From Dimorphilus gyrociliatus (taxonomy: Eukaryota > Annelida > Polychaeta > Dinophilidae), in assembly GCA_904063045.1 (NCBI GenBank), contig CAJFCJ010000010.1, positions 868,001 to 932,000 of the forward strand: 64,000 bases of DNA, in the 5' to 3' direction. Every line of letters begins with the position of its first letter. Position 1 is the first letter of the stretch. The translations under genes were made by a program, and so were the position numbers. The notes under the pieces are model-generated. The model did no database searches, was not told the DNA's origin, and worked only from the letters and a program-made list of their open reading frames with translations. Below are positions 48,958 through 60,952 of this stretch, piece after piece.

Positions 48958-50899
48958 TTAAGGATTTCTTCTTTTTTTATATTTATCGGATGTATTAAAA
49001 AGACTGCATAGAACCGATATAACTTCTGCTAGTGTTATAACGCTCATTCCTACCCAAAGACCAGCTTGACCACCAATATCTGAGACTAATTGATTAATAG
49101 TATACTCGGGAGACTCTTCAGTTTTCATAACGTTACTATCCGCCACGTAGACGTTTAATCTTAGGAATTCTTTCATAATTTTCTGACGTTCTTCATATTT
49201 AATCTCATCCATAAAATTAATCTTTTTTGAAGGCATTGTAAAATTTTCCAACAGGAAAATCTCAACGAATGTTGAGTCGCTCTCGTAAGTGGGTGTAGGC
49301 CATTTTGATAAAGAATACGATACATCGTACGATGTCTCATTACATGCTGGATAGCAGAAACATTGGTCAAAAATACTTGTAGCGTTGATTAATACCGATC
49401 TTTGAACTCTTTGAGAACATTTTATTCTCTCGTAGGCCTTAAGCATGATATCCATGCATTCGGCATTCGCTTCAACGGCGCAAATCTCTGGGAAGATGTC
49501 ATCTTGTCTGCAGAATTTGGCAGAGGTGTTAGCAAGTAGGGGATAACTGGAATCCAGACAATTACATTCGTCTAATATCTTCCTTTGAACACACATTCTT
49601 TGACATTCAATTACTCTATACTTTTTTTTACTGTCGGGAGAAAATGGATTAGTATTGGTGCATAGTCCATGGGGAGGACCTATTCGAATATTTTTCCTTG
49701 CTCGAATAGCAAATGACGCACTAAAATTTGGCGGAACGTCGTAACCTTCAGTAAACGGGAATGGCGTAGTATTCTCCGGATGAATAATAACTCTAACTCC
49801 ATCAGATGCAGAAACGGGACTTCTACTTTGTTGAAGACCTGGTATTACTCTAACTTCGTTATTTTTATAGGTCATTCCAGAGCCACTAAGGATTATGGCT
49901 AACCAACCATTCTCAATACCTTCGGCAAAAGACTGCGACTTTCCGTTATAAGTAAAGCATCTGTAAATAATACGATAGAATAATAAAGTAGAAGGAATAG
50001 GAAGAGAGATCAAGATAAAAATGTAAATTTATCAAATTTTAATAAAATAAAGCCGGTGCTATATTTAGATAATATCTCAAATGTTATCTAATTTTTCCAG
50101 AGCATCCTCTAGTTTTTCTTCTTTATTTAATAGATGCAAATGATAATCTTTATACAAGAATTATGGGAGTATATTATATAATAGACGTTTATTTAAAACT
50201 CTTCTTATCCATTCGGTCTTACCTATAATAATAAGGATCGAAAAATGATGAATATTCAGATCTATCGCATTTGGTACTAGACATTGAACTTGTAACGAAG
50301 AATTGGTCAAACTTAACGACAGCTGTCTCGATAACTGATTCGTCTATATTTGCCGAATAGGTTGTTCGAGAGAAAATCTCTTGAAAAACATCCGGATACT
50401 TTTCTTGATAAGGGCTAAATAGTGTTGCGTAAACTGCGCTCTTCCTTATATAGGCCTTGATAAAAGGGTTATCGTAATCATCTATTTGCTCAATCAGCGA
50501 TTTGTTCGATTTGAATACACCATTTAAAGAATTTAATATTTCTATGTCCAAATGTCTCATATTACAAACAGATATCGATGGAAATTCTACTTTCATTGGT
50601 AGAACCTCAACTGTAACTTTCTTTGGATAAGACGAAAATCTTAAGAACAATTCCACAATCTGCCAGGTAAACATTCCAGTAGTCGATAGAAATACAATAA
50701 TCCAGAAAAATCTTTCCAGAATTGATCTTGTTTGAATGGCTCTAGATAATCCTGGTAGGCTAATTGTTTCAGAGAACGTTTTTGAAATAACAGAGTTAGA
50801 GCGTCGCAGTGGCATGTTTACGACTGTAATGGGGGATTGGTCTGTAGAATGGTTTGTTGGCCAACCGGGAAATTTTTCCCTCGCGTCGTTAAGACTCAT
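48958..50899 (-). CDS. DEG/ENaC cation channel, copy B
   Basis: Two exons, 50899-50223 and 49960-48958, give 559 residues; the intron is at the same site and phase as in copy A. The ATG at 50899 adds about 30 residues of N-terminus (SLNDAREKFPGWP...) absent from copy A. From ETISLPGLSRAIQTRS on, the two proteins align throughout: TM1, FPSISVCN, the cysteine-rich ectodomain, SEYTINQLVSDIGGQAG-like pre-pore and TM2 with GMS. The extracellular finger region (CTNTNPF...CQRMCVQRKILDECNC) and the C-terminal tail differ most, so ligand or gating properties may have diverged. The genes are head-to-tail, 1.5 kb apart, from a local duplication. Both show Pro in place of the His of the HG motif. Confidence 0.93.
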
Positions 50900-51275
50900 C
50901 AACTATTCTACGATTCTCGTTTACAAACAATAATTCCTTAAGATTTCCATAAAGAAAGAAAACATTAGGAAAAGCATCTCTATATAGTAAACATTGTCAT
51001 TTCTTTTAACTTATATGTAAACCTTAATCTTTTAAATCAAAGTCTTAATTTATAAACAATTTCAATTAATCTCTTTCTCGTTGTTTATTTACTCATTTAC
51101 TCATTCATTAATTACAAACGTTAATGAATAAATTTATACAGTATGTAATTAGACTTTTATGTCCTTTCCACGCCATCTAGTTTTATTATATAAATTTAAA
51201 ATATACAAAGGAGGATACTTAAATTGTGTAACAAATATTAAACTATATACATAAAGTTTTTTACAACCACCATAG
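50900..51275. other. intergenic region with AGATGGCG motif
   Basis: This lies between the start of DEG/ENaC copy B (minus) and the first recognisable exon of a plus-strand gene. CGCCATCTAGT at 51171-51180 is one of the recurrent CTCF-like motifs of the window. A start exon for the plus gene should lie here but was not identified. Confidence 0.45.
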
Positions 51276-53289
51276 CAAACGATTTATGATTGGTTAACTA
51301 ATGCAACCTCGTCTGAAAAATTTATTAATATTACTTTTACTAATTCGTTTGATATAGTTGATTTATGTCTATGGCAAAGAAAACATTCAACTGTATTTAT
51401 AGACATAATTTATCTCGAAAGTGAACAAAATACAGCACCATCTCATTCAATTAAAATAGAGAAACACGGCGCGTGCAAATGTTTCTTTTTACCTCAAAAT
51501 TTTGGTTTCAATACTTCTTTTATGACTATTAAATTTAATGGTAGTAGTAGTGAAAACATAGGTTTTTCAAATATAATGCTATTTGCTTTCGTGACTAAAC
51601 GTAAGATTCGGCTTTTAATTAATATCAAACAGTTATGAAAACTATACTGTACAGACAAAAGTACTCATCATTCACCTAGTTTATTCCGTGTGAATTATGC
51701 TTCATTATATATGAATGCAACTTGAGATGAATATTTCCTAGATAGAATGTGTCATTATGCAATTGACAATGAAATTCAAGTATCAAATCATTGGACTCTG
51801 AAGAGTCTTAGTCATTTTTGTAACAATTACATTCAAATATATTATTCAATCAATACTTTTTTGTATGGTGTTGAGGTTAAAATTTACTGTAATATCAAGT
51901 TTTTTCAACTCATATACATTGAAAAATAATTGCAGTAATGACAATTATTAATACCAATTTTCCAGTTGGAATATAAACTGGTATAGTGAATTTAAAGAAA
52001 TTATGAATTTAACAACAAATAATAAGTTGAAACGTTTAGAAAATTTAATGAATCAGAATGAAAAATCTGTCAGTATACAATTGAATACGTTATTTCCCGT
52101 TTTTGTTAACGTGAATATAAGTTCAATAGAAGTATAGGCTAGACGTATGCTGCACTTGTATATATAATCTATTATTAGAATTAAGTGCGTCCTATTTTTT
52201 TACCTTTAGCTCCTTATGCAAAAAGTTTCATGATCATAATGACTTTACTGACTATAACATTCCAATATATCAGAGGGAAATTCTGAAATATATATACTTT
52301 TCATTTTTTCTCAATGATTATGTTGATAATTCTTATCTATTTTCTTTTTCTGCAAATTCTAAAGTGATAGAATATTTGAATTTAAGTTTGGATTTAGAAA
52401 AGAGATTGATTATCGATCATTCTCAACCAAAGGATCCATGTCGAAGCATACCGATTTGAACGAAGAGTTAATATTCAATGCTAAGAAAAATGATCTGTGG
52501 ATTTCATGGCTTAATTGTCAAGTTAAAATGGGAAAAGGAGATAAATATAATGTAAATACAATATTTTCATTTGATTTGGGTGTTCAAGTTGAAGTTACAA
52601 GCTTTTCGTTAAAGTCAACTCTTGCTAAAAGAGATTTTTTTAGAATGAATTTATTAAATCAATATACCTTATACAGTACCGGCCATTAGTTATTGTTACG
52701 CCTCGAAAAATATTTTCTCTCTATGATTAAAGATGGTAATATCCTTTATTTCATTTCTCTAAGTATGGAAAGAGAAGAAATCAAAAAAATATATATTTTT
52801 CAAGTGAAACAATAACTAATGGCCGGTACTGTTTACTGTGTATAAATTTGACTAAAAAAGATCTAACCACGTGCAATTACAGATTATTTTAGTACAAATA
52901 TTGAATTACCAAAACCTTGTTCAAAGAAAGTCCCTACAGAACTGATTGATGATTAAAAAATCTCTTGTTACAGTTTTAAACATAATTATTTACTATTAAA
53001 AACTTTATCTTATACTTCCTTTGCTATGTCTTCAGGCCAACGACTATTGCAATTGGAGCATAAAATAATTGTTGAATTGAATAGCACCGAAGATGTCTTT
53101 ATAACGACCTTCACAAACGAGACTAGGGAAACATGCTTGAATATTTGTAATCACTTAGATAGTTTTACTAGAAAGCAGAATATTTACGACTATTATTACA
53201 AATGTCTCTGCTACTCTCCACCTTGTTCTATTTATAATGCTACCTTCTCTTATTCCAAAAATTCTATAAGAGTCTGTAATTTAATTTAA
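51276..53289 (+). pseudogene. decaying secreted-type multi-exon gene (discoidin-like?)
   Basis: Candidate exons: 51276-51600 (after CCATAG, to C|GTAAGA), 51742-51898, 51966-52131, 52210-~52435, 52438-~52672 and ~53031-53289. The first encodes a folded-looking segment (IVDLCLWQRKHS, CKCFFLPQNF, SNIMLFAF). That pattern, and INTIFSFDLGVQVEVTSFSL later, loosely recall F5/8 type C (fucolectin-like) domains; this assignment is weak. The last exon has a Cys-rich end (ETCLNICNHL...YKCLCYSPPC) and a stop. Phases do not join cleanly between the third and fourth exons. A one-base shift is needed near 52434, and a MITE sits at 52673-52832 at the end of the fifth. No signal-peptide exon was found. It may be a pseudogene or a gene whose introns I misplaced. 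Confidence 0.4.
52673..52832. mobile_element. 160-bp MITE with Tc1/mariner-like inverted repeats
   Basis: The ends are perfect 25-bp inverted repeats, ACAGTACCGGCCATTAGTTA... at 52673 and its complement finishing ...GGCCGGTACTGT at 52832. Imperfect complementarity continues inward for about 20 more bases. There is no coding capacity. The terminal CAGTACC is typical of Tc1/mariner elements, and the same seven bases occur at the 3' end of the Tc1 relic at 26394-26400. The target duplication is not clean; TA precedes the left end. It lies within the decaying gene at 51276-53289. Confidence 0.85.
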
Positions 53290-53943
53290 TTGAGTAGTAA
53301 TTTTCTCATAAATATTCAATAACGCATATCATGAATATATTATATATTTAACTGTATTGATTTTTGGACATTAGAATGTTGATAATAGTTAAAATAATAG
53401 CAGATTGAATAAAAGAGATATTAGTGTATTTATTTCCTTCCTGTTAAAAATTTCTGTGTCTTATCATTTGAACTTGGAATTAAAAATCTAAACATAAGGT
53501 ATAGGCCTAACAGGCGCGTAGAGTTTAAAAGTTTACTTTGTAGAATAGACACAGGTGCTTTAAACGTAAAATAGCAATAGAATAAAAATGAAAACGTTCG
53601 TTTATGTTTACTTTTGGAAAGAGAAATTTTCAATAAATATATATAATAAACTATAAATATAATGATATATAGATGTAAATAGGAATAAGGTTATCAGATT
53701 ATGAATTCTTGATAGTTGCATAATAGTGACAGTAGCAATATGACTCTTTTGCATTAGTAAGATGGTTTTCTTAAGCAAAATAATCTTAAATATAATTTAA
53801 TAAAATACAAAATTTTTTATATAAAAACTTATATTTCCACACAACATATGGCCTATCGTGTATTAGGCATTGATTATTTCGGGGTGTTGCAGCGTTAGTT
53901 TCGTATTTCTATTGTACCAACAGTGCGGTTTAAAAGTCCATAG
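53290..53943. other. intergenic region
   Basis: AT-rich, between the end of the decaying gene and the DUF229 gene. The last ~100 bp are less AT-rich and probably carry the promoter and 5' UTR. Nothing else seen. Confidence 0.55.
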
Positions 53944-55878
53944 ATGAAAATTGAAAATTTTCGAATGGGCAAGACATGTTTCTCTGTTTACTTAAATTCG
54001 ATTATGAAAAACATCAGTCGTCTCAAGCTATTCTTAGTATTTTGTCTATGTACCCTACTCATTACTTATATTGTTTTAGCTTATTTTGATATCACTGAAA
54101 TAGAGACAACTATAGAAGCGAAGAGCGCTAGTTGTCAGATACCTCATCTTATATTGTGGCCAAGTGATATGAAAGCTATTAATTTCACTCCAAAACCTTT
54201 GCATTGCTTACCTAAAGAAAAAGAATGGATAACGATTGAAAACGGAAGAATAAAATATCAAAGTATAGCTAAAGCGAATCCTGATAAGGTAAGCTGTTCG
54301 ATCATAGTTATAGATACGAAAGAAGGAGAAGAAATAAATTATCATAATTTTAAACGGCTGTACATAATACAAAAAATATCAAATGTTTATGATGGTATGG
54401 AAATACCTTTCGACATGTTCTATATCAGCTGTTATTATGTCGATGAGACAACAAAAAAGTCACTAAAATACAGGGCAATTCCTCTGGGTATAAAACGACT
54501 TGAAAATATTACAATTAATCCTCCACCTTCTATTTATCCCCAACCCAAATGGAACATACTAATTTGGGTGTTTGACTCAGTTTCCAGACAGTCCTGGCAG
54601 AGGTTTTTGCCAAAAACTGTAGAAACGTTCAAGAGGATTGGTGGTACATGGCTAAACAGAGTCAATACTCTCGGACATGATTCGATTAACTCGTTATTAC
54701 CAATTCTAGCTGGCAAAAACGAGGATGAAGTTCATCCGGCTATCAGAGGATGGTCACATTCAACTCATATGGACGACTATCCATGGCTGTGGAATCATCT
54801 AAAGGCTCTAGACTACATTTTGCTTTTTAATGAATGCAGTACTTTTCAATGGAAATATTTAGGATTCAAAAAGAAACCTACTCATCATTATGGAAGACCT
54901 TGGTTTTTAATGGCTGAGAAAGAGCAAATATATCATCCAAAATTTTGTATAAATTCAAAATCAAGACTATCCATGCTTCATGATTATATTAACGACTTTT
55001 GGAAAGCTTACGACGGTTATCCAAAGTTTGCTCTTACAAATTATGAAGAAATGTCACATGATAGTTTTGTTGATATTAAACTAGCCGACGAACCGCAAGC
55101 TAAATGGATAGAAAAGCTAGAAAATACAGGAGCGTTAGACAATACTATTTTTATATTGATGTCCGATCATGGAGGAAAACATGGTGCTCATAGAAACACA
55201 GTTCAAGCAGATTATGAAGTATTAAATCCATATATAGGAGTTAAGATGCCAAAAAGTTTTGAAGACTTGTACCCCAATGCTGTGAAAGCTTTAAGAGAAA
55301 ATGTTGATCAACTCGTTACACCTTACGACATTCACGCAATGTTTTCAGATGTTGTTAATTATATGACTGAAGGAAAAGTTAAAGTTCCAACTCACCCAAA
55401 GTCAATTAGCTTGTTTGAATCTCATCCTACAAATCGTACGTGTGAAAGTGCAAATATTAAATCATCATTTTGCTATTGTAACAAGTTTACAAAGATAAGT
55501 ACTGGATCTGCCATGGTCAAGAAAATAGCTCATAAAATGGTAGCAAATATTACAAAAAGGTTAAAACCCATTGAGAATAAGTGTGCTCCGACAACATTCT
55601 CCCAAATTCGTAATGCCTCTGCATTATTTCATACACGTTTCTTACATGGTACAAGTAGTAAATTCAAAGAATATATTTTTAAAATAACAATAGAAGTTAA
55701 CCCATCGAAAGGACTTTTTCAGGGATTTGCTTTAGTAAAAAGATGGAAATTTAGTGGACCCACTCAAATAAAACTCTTTGACTTGAATAGAATAAGCACC
55801 TATGGAGATCAGTCTCACTGCATTCACAGATCTCATCCTTATTTAGCCCCTTTTTGCTTTTGTAAAACGCAGCTATGA
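53944..55878 (+). CDS. DUF229 protein, type II membrane, alkaline-phosphatase/sulfatase fold
   Basis: A single exon of 644 residues. A short basic N-terminus is followed by one signal-anchor segment (LFLVFCLCTLLITYIVLAYF, about 29-48), so the bulk is lumenal or extracellular. The DUF229 core shows WVFDSVSRQSWQRFLPKT, with the nucleophile-position Ser of the DSxSR motif. GHDSINSLLPILAG, the Trp/His-rich THHYGRPW region, LTNYEEMSHD and the metal-site motif MSDHGGKHG follow. The C-terminal ~150 residues hold paired cysteines (FCYCNK, CIHRSHPYLAPFCFC). Family members are assumed to be hydrolases of phosphate or sulfate esters, but substrates are unknown. The gene is intronless, unlike most neighbours. 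The start ATG is preceded by a stop-free but non-homologous stretch. Confidence 0.9.
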   Translation: MKIENFRMGKTCFSVYLNSIMKNISRLKLFLVFCLCTLLITYIVLAYFDITEIETTIEAKSASCQIPHLILWPSDMKAINFTPKPLHCLPKEKEWITIENGRIKYQSIAKANPDKVSCSIIVIDTKEGEEINYHNFKRLYIIQKISNVYDGMEIPFDMFYISCYYVDETTKKSLKYRAIPLGIKRLENITINPPPSIYPQPKWNILIWVFDSVSRQSWQRFLPKTVETFKRIGGTWLNRVNTLGHDSINSLLPILAGKNEDEVHPAIRGWSHSTHMDDYPWLWNHLKALDYILLFNECSTFQWKYLGFKKKPTHHYGRPWFLMAEKEQIYHPKFCINSKSRLSMLHDYINDFWKAYDGYPKFALTNYEEMSHDSFVDIKLADEPQAKWIEKLENTGALDNTIFILMSDHGGKHGAHRNTVQADYEVLNPYIGVKMPKSFEDLYPNAVKALRENVDQLVTPYDIHAMFSDVVNYMTEGKVKVPTHPKSISLFESHPTNRTCESANIKSSFCYCNKFTKISTGSAMVKKIAHKMVANITKRLKPIENKCAPTTFSQIRNASALFHTRFLHGTSSKFKEYIFKITIEVNPSKGLFQGFALVKRWKFSGPTQIKLFDLNRISTYGDQSHCIHRSHPYLAPFCFCKTQL

Positions 55879-56435
55879 AGAATTTGCTTGTTTGATTAAT
55901 TTCTGCTGTAAATGATATAATTTCTGTCTCTTGTTGAATATCACATCGATTTTATAGAATTACACTGAAATACACAAGTGTAATCAACATGTAATAGTTA
56001 ATAATACTACCAAGCAAGTATCCTGCAGCTCCATCTACTTTGTTTACAAAGAAGAAATTCAGACGCTGTCTTACTTACTAGCCTTGGTAGAATAACTAGA
56101 TCTTTTTATTTCCACCTCATTTATCATTGAGATTACTGAATAACCTAATTATACAGAGTTATAAATTTAGAACAATGCCAAAAAGCATATATTGAAATTT
56201 TTGTTTTTGTTTGGGAAGTTCTTGAAATTCCTTATAAATTTATTGGATTATAAATAAAAGGATATAGTTTTTTTATAGTACGTGTACCAGATTCTATTTT
56301 TAAAATTAATAAAAATGCTAAGTTTTTAAGATTAGATATGATTTAACTAATAAATTATTTAATTCAGGCAGTTTAAATTTTTGTACTTTCTATATGTAAA
56401 AATTACTCTGCTCTATCATACACACTTACACACTT

Positions 56436-56472
<37 letters not shown>

Positions 56473-57020
56473 AACATGCACATACACTCTGTTTAGCTCC
56501 CTCATTTTTTTGGCAATAGTGCTGCCACTACACTCTGAGATGTATATTTTGCAGTTGTTGCAGTTTCTCTGCGGCATACCTTAGCCAGGAGCTTTTTTCT
56601 AGCTTTCATAAATTGATTGCAAGTATATTTTTACATTTAATACTTTGCATATACTTTGTTAAGTATAACTATAAAGGTTTTTATATATTGTAATCCAATT
56701 GAGAAGGTGGTATATACAAGGGAAAAGGATAGAATATTTCAGTAATATTTACCATTAGGTAAAAGTCTGAAATTTCATGTGGATATTTTTTCAGTATATT
56801 TAGACAGTTGGTGAGAAATTGTTCTTATACGACCTAGTTCTATCTTCTAAAATTACAAAACGCAAAGCTTAAACAAAAAAAATTCATATTTTAAAAAGCT
56901 GACAAAATAATCTCTTGTTTTACAGTTTGTAATCGAATTTTAACTTCAATATTACAGATGGAAAAATAAGAAACAGAAAATTTGTACTTCCTTTTTCAAC
57001 TAACAACAACTTGTAGCAAA
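55879..57020. other. intergenic region with (CA)n
   Basis: Between two plus-strand genes. It contains a (CA)n microsatellite at 56437-56467 and a GCTCCATCTACTT motif near 56028. No gene seen. The final ~100 bp are likely promoter and 5' UTR. Confidence 0.6.
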
Positions 57021-60000
57021 ATGGCTAGTCTTTATGGAATGTAAGTGATAGCAAATGAAAATTTCGTGTTAGGCCTAATTTTACATTTTAATTTGAAATT
57101 TTCCAGGAGCGCTAAAGATAGAAAGGCCATGTTCGAATCGAAGCAGAACAACGATCCGAAAGCAAAAGTTGGAGGCGCTCCTAAAAAGATTGGAAAGTTA
57201 GGAATAAAAGAAACTAAGACGGATAAAGACGAAAAAGTACGAAAAGTATCGAAAGATGAAGGAAAGAAAAAGGTTGTTAAAAAGAAAACTGAAGATAGTA
57301 AAAAAAAAAAGGAGACTTCCCAGGCTGTTGAGAAGAAGACAGAAGAGAAAACAGATGATAAAAACGAAGAGAAAGCTAAAGATTTGAAAAAAGAACCTAA
57401 AGAGAAGAAGGAAAGTGAACCGTTGATAGAAGAGAAGAAGACGGAGAAAAAAGAAGTTAAACAGAAAATTGTAGATAATAAAAAACAGGATGATACATTA
57501 AAAAAAGAAACTAAGAGTAAACAAGCATCTGAAAAGGTTTCCAAAAAAGAAAAAGAAGTCGAAGCACCTATTCAACTACTAGAGCATTCGACAGAAACTT
57601 TATCCGAAAATACCGAAGAGAATCTTAAAACAATTAAATATCCTAAAAAAACTGAAAAGATTATATCGTCCATTGAAAAAAGCGCTCACGATAAACCAAG
57701 AGATATCAGATTAGACAGCGTTGAAATTTTACACGCTGAAGAAAAACCTGTAGTAGAAGAACAGCCAAAACAAGATGATGTAGATGAAACTTTTGATTTA
57801 GATTTAGACTCTGAATTAGCCGCGAATGTAAAACTTGCAAAAGTTGAATCAAAGCAGAAAATTAATGAAAAAGGTCATAACGATAAAGAGGAAAAGGAAT
57901 CAGTGCAGAAAGAAGTTTCGAAAGTTCCTGTGAAATTGGATAATGAGGAAGTAATTAGTGAAAAATCTGAAGTAAACAAACCAGACGTTTGCGAAGAAGA
58001 AGAAAAGGAACAAACTAAGGAAGTTAATGCTGTCGAAAATGATAAAATAGTTGAAGAGAAATCTTCAAATCTCCAGTCAGAGGGGAAAGAAACTGTTGGA
58101 GAAGCTAAAGAAGAGAATAAAGATCAATTAAAAATGAACGAAAGAGAGCTGAGTGATAAGGAAGATTCAACCCAAAATAGAGATGAAAATGTTGATAGAG
58201 AAGCCAATAATGAACATTATGAAAAAGATGAAAAAGATGAAAAAGATGAAAAAGAAACTGCTAAGAAAGAAGATGTGAAAGAGGACAAGCGTCCAAATGT
58301 GAAAGTCGAAAAGCAGCCTTCTGTTGAAGAATCTACCATAAAACAAGAGGCAGAACAGATTAATGAGATAGTAGAAAGAAAACCAGAAGAGGAATTAAAA
58401 GGTGTTGAAGAAAATGAAAAGGAGAAGTTGAAAGCTGAAGTTGTTGACAAACAAAACAAAAAATCAAAAGAGCAATTGGAAGAACAAAAAAACTCTGAGG
58501 AAAGATCAAAAGAAAAGTCAACAGAGAAAGTTCATCAAGACAAAAAGCAAGAAAGATTATCGCCTAAAGAAGAAAAAATTGATAAGCCGGTAGAAATTGC
58601 TGCTGAACAAAAATCTTCTGTCTCTGATAAAGAAGACGCGGAGGTTGACTCAATCCTAAAGGAAGAAGAAAGAGTAATGATAAATAGAGCTAGCGAAACG
58701 ATTATTGAGGAAACGGAAGAAGAAGCTGATTCGGACGTTGAAAATGTGAAGAATGAGATTATATCTCAGAAAACGTTTACCGAATCGATAATGCCTAATC
58801 AGGAGTTCAAGCCTATTCCACAAGAATTTTTCGATACCATTTTTTACTATTCGGGAATGGGAAAAGCCATAGGGCAAGCTCTTTCGGAAGGTGTTTACGT
58901 TCCTCATAAAACAGCAGATTTCTCAGTAGAGAATGGATCCAAAAACTTGGTTGTGCCTGAACCGAATAATCTTCATAGAAAAGCCTCTGATCTTTCAAAT
59001 AATTTGAAAGAGCTTCGAAGATTGTTGGAAGATCTGCCCTCTTTTAGTACCAGTTCGGTTAGGGATAAAAATAGAGAGGTTAGATCGGAGGAGGAGAACA
59101 GGTGCGAAATTAGGTCGAATTCTAGGGATGAAATGGAATGCAATAGTAGAAAAAAAGAATCTATGGATACTGTAAAATCGAGGGTAAAGGAGGAAAGTAC
59201 TAAGCATGTAAGATTCTCCCAAGGTAAAAGATAAAATTCTCTTCAAAACTAATTAATTCTTGTATTTTTAAAACTGCAAAATCTTTCGGCAGATGTAGAT
59301 AATTTATCATTAAACAATCAAGAAAATCGTCAATCTTCAAGTAAGTTTAAATTTTAAGACAGTTTTTCAACAATTCATTAAAGCACCTTAAATATGAAAA
59401 AATGTTATAAAATAAACACATTTTTGTGGTTAATAATAACAAGTAGGCATTGCAGGTAGTAAGGTCAAAAAGAACACTGTACAGGAGTTTCTCTACTACA
59501 TGAAGTAGGCGAAACAAAAAAATAATACCACTCTACGCGTCATCCAGTAAATAAAACATGTAATATAGCAATAAAGTAAAAAGGAAATTATTTCTTAAGT
59601 ATTTCTTAATAGATTTAAAAAAGAATTAATTAATTATTCAAATTTATGCATGAATAAATTATTTTTTCTTTCTTTAGGTTTTCTTTTATTAGTGTAAGAG
59701 AAAACTTTTAGTTTCTTTTCTTTTTATATTTAGAGATCTTTTTCTTTGCTCTCCTCCTACCATTTGAAAAAGAAATAGGTATCATCAATTATTTTAATGA
59801 GCGTACATCCATTAATTTATATATACAAAATAGCCGAAAAAACCTGGTATTTATCATAGTTGGTTTATAGTTTTATAGGTCTAGAATAAATGTTTTTTTA
59901 AGCGCTTATCGAAGAGTAAAAAAAAGAATTCTACTTGTAGATTTTGTAGTAAGAATCAAGGTTTTAATAAAAGAATAATAAGAAAGTATAGAGAGGGTGG

Positions 60001-60952
60001 ACAGCAAGAAAAAAATTATAGTTAATTATTAAAGGCATGACAAAGAAGAAGAATGACTAACTAGCCCGTTGAATGCTTTATCTTCACTATTTTGTTTTGC
60101 CAACAATATTATAAATAGACCTTCTTACCAATTTTCTTACAGGTAGTAGTAGGGGTCAAGTTCATACTTTACCATCAATTCCATATGAGCAAACTACAAT
60201 AAACAGTAAGTACAAGGAATCTTTTACGTATCTTACGATAATGGTTCAAAAATAATAAGAAACTGCTTTAATACGGTAAAATCTAATTGGACATGTAAAA
60301 AAGAAAACCTAGGCTTAAAAAGAATCTAAATAATCTTGGATAAAATATATTTATATATATAATCACGAAATGTTTTCCCTTTCTCTCAACAGGTAGCGCT
60401 TTCAGCACCAGATTTGAAAACAAACAATGGCAAGCAGCACCTGTTAAGTTTTCAGCTCGTAAGCCAAAATAGAATTCAGTTTTATCCTTAGAGATATTTC
60501 TTGATAAAACCTTATTGTTTTATTTAATAACAACGATTTTTAACTTGTACAGCTTCGCCAAAACCTTTTAGTCCTAATAAAATGCAAACAGGTAGAATTT
60601 AATCAATTGCTTACGTGAGTTGAATTAGCGTTATGAATATTTTTTGCATTGCAGAATATCATCGTCACCAACCTACGGAGATGAATAAATCTTCTCAACC
60701 AATAATCGGTAAACAAGAACGAGTTTAATACAAGTATTTTAAAATTTACATCCTTTATTTGTTTTCTTTTTTTTCTCTGATTCAGAAGAAGATATAAAAT
60801 CACTTCGACCATTTTTGGTCGGTCCAACATTTGATAAAAAAGCTGGAGTTGCAAATCCAACAATTGATTTTAAAAAGTTTACTCCTCCAGGCCCCTATAA
60901 ATACCCTCTTCCACCTCCAGTGGAAAAATCCCTTCCATATGCAGATCTTTAA
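57021..60952 (+). CDS. 857-residue Lys/Glu-rich protein, eight exons
   Basis: Exons: 57021-57040, 57107-59223, 59293-59340, 60143-60205, 60393-60458, 60553-60591, 60655-60708 and 60786-60952. The start is MASLYGM|SAKDRKAMFESK; the MASLYG exon is too short to stand out alone but has a good donor (AT|GTAAGT) and joins in phase. The large second exon is highly charged and probably unstructured or coiled coil, with EKDEKDEKDEKE repeats. Near residues 610-720 it turns more ordered (IPQEFFDTIFYYSGMGKAIG, LRRLLEDLPSF). The small 3' exons encode Ser/Pro-rich segments including TRFENKQWQAAPVKFSA, and the end is GPYKYPLPPPVEKSLPYADL. No family recognised; a cytoskeletal linker role would be speculation. 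All introns from the second on are phase 1. Confidence 0.85.

Noticed and set aside
57032-57544. Long minus-strand open frame rich in Ser/Phe
   Set aside because: It is the antisense shadow of the Lys/Glu-rich exon (AAG/GAA codons read backwards).
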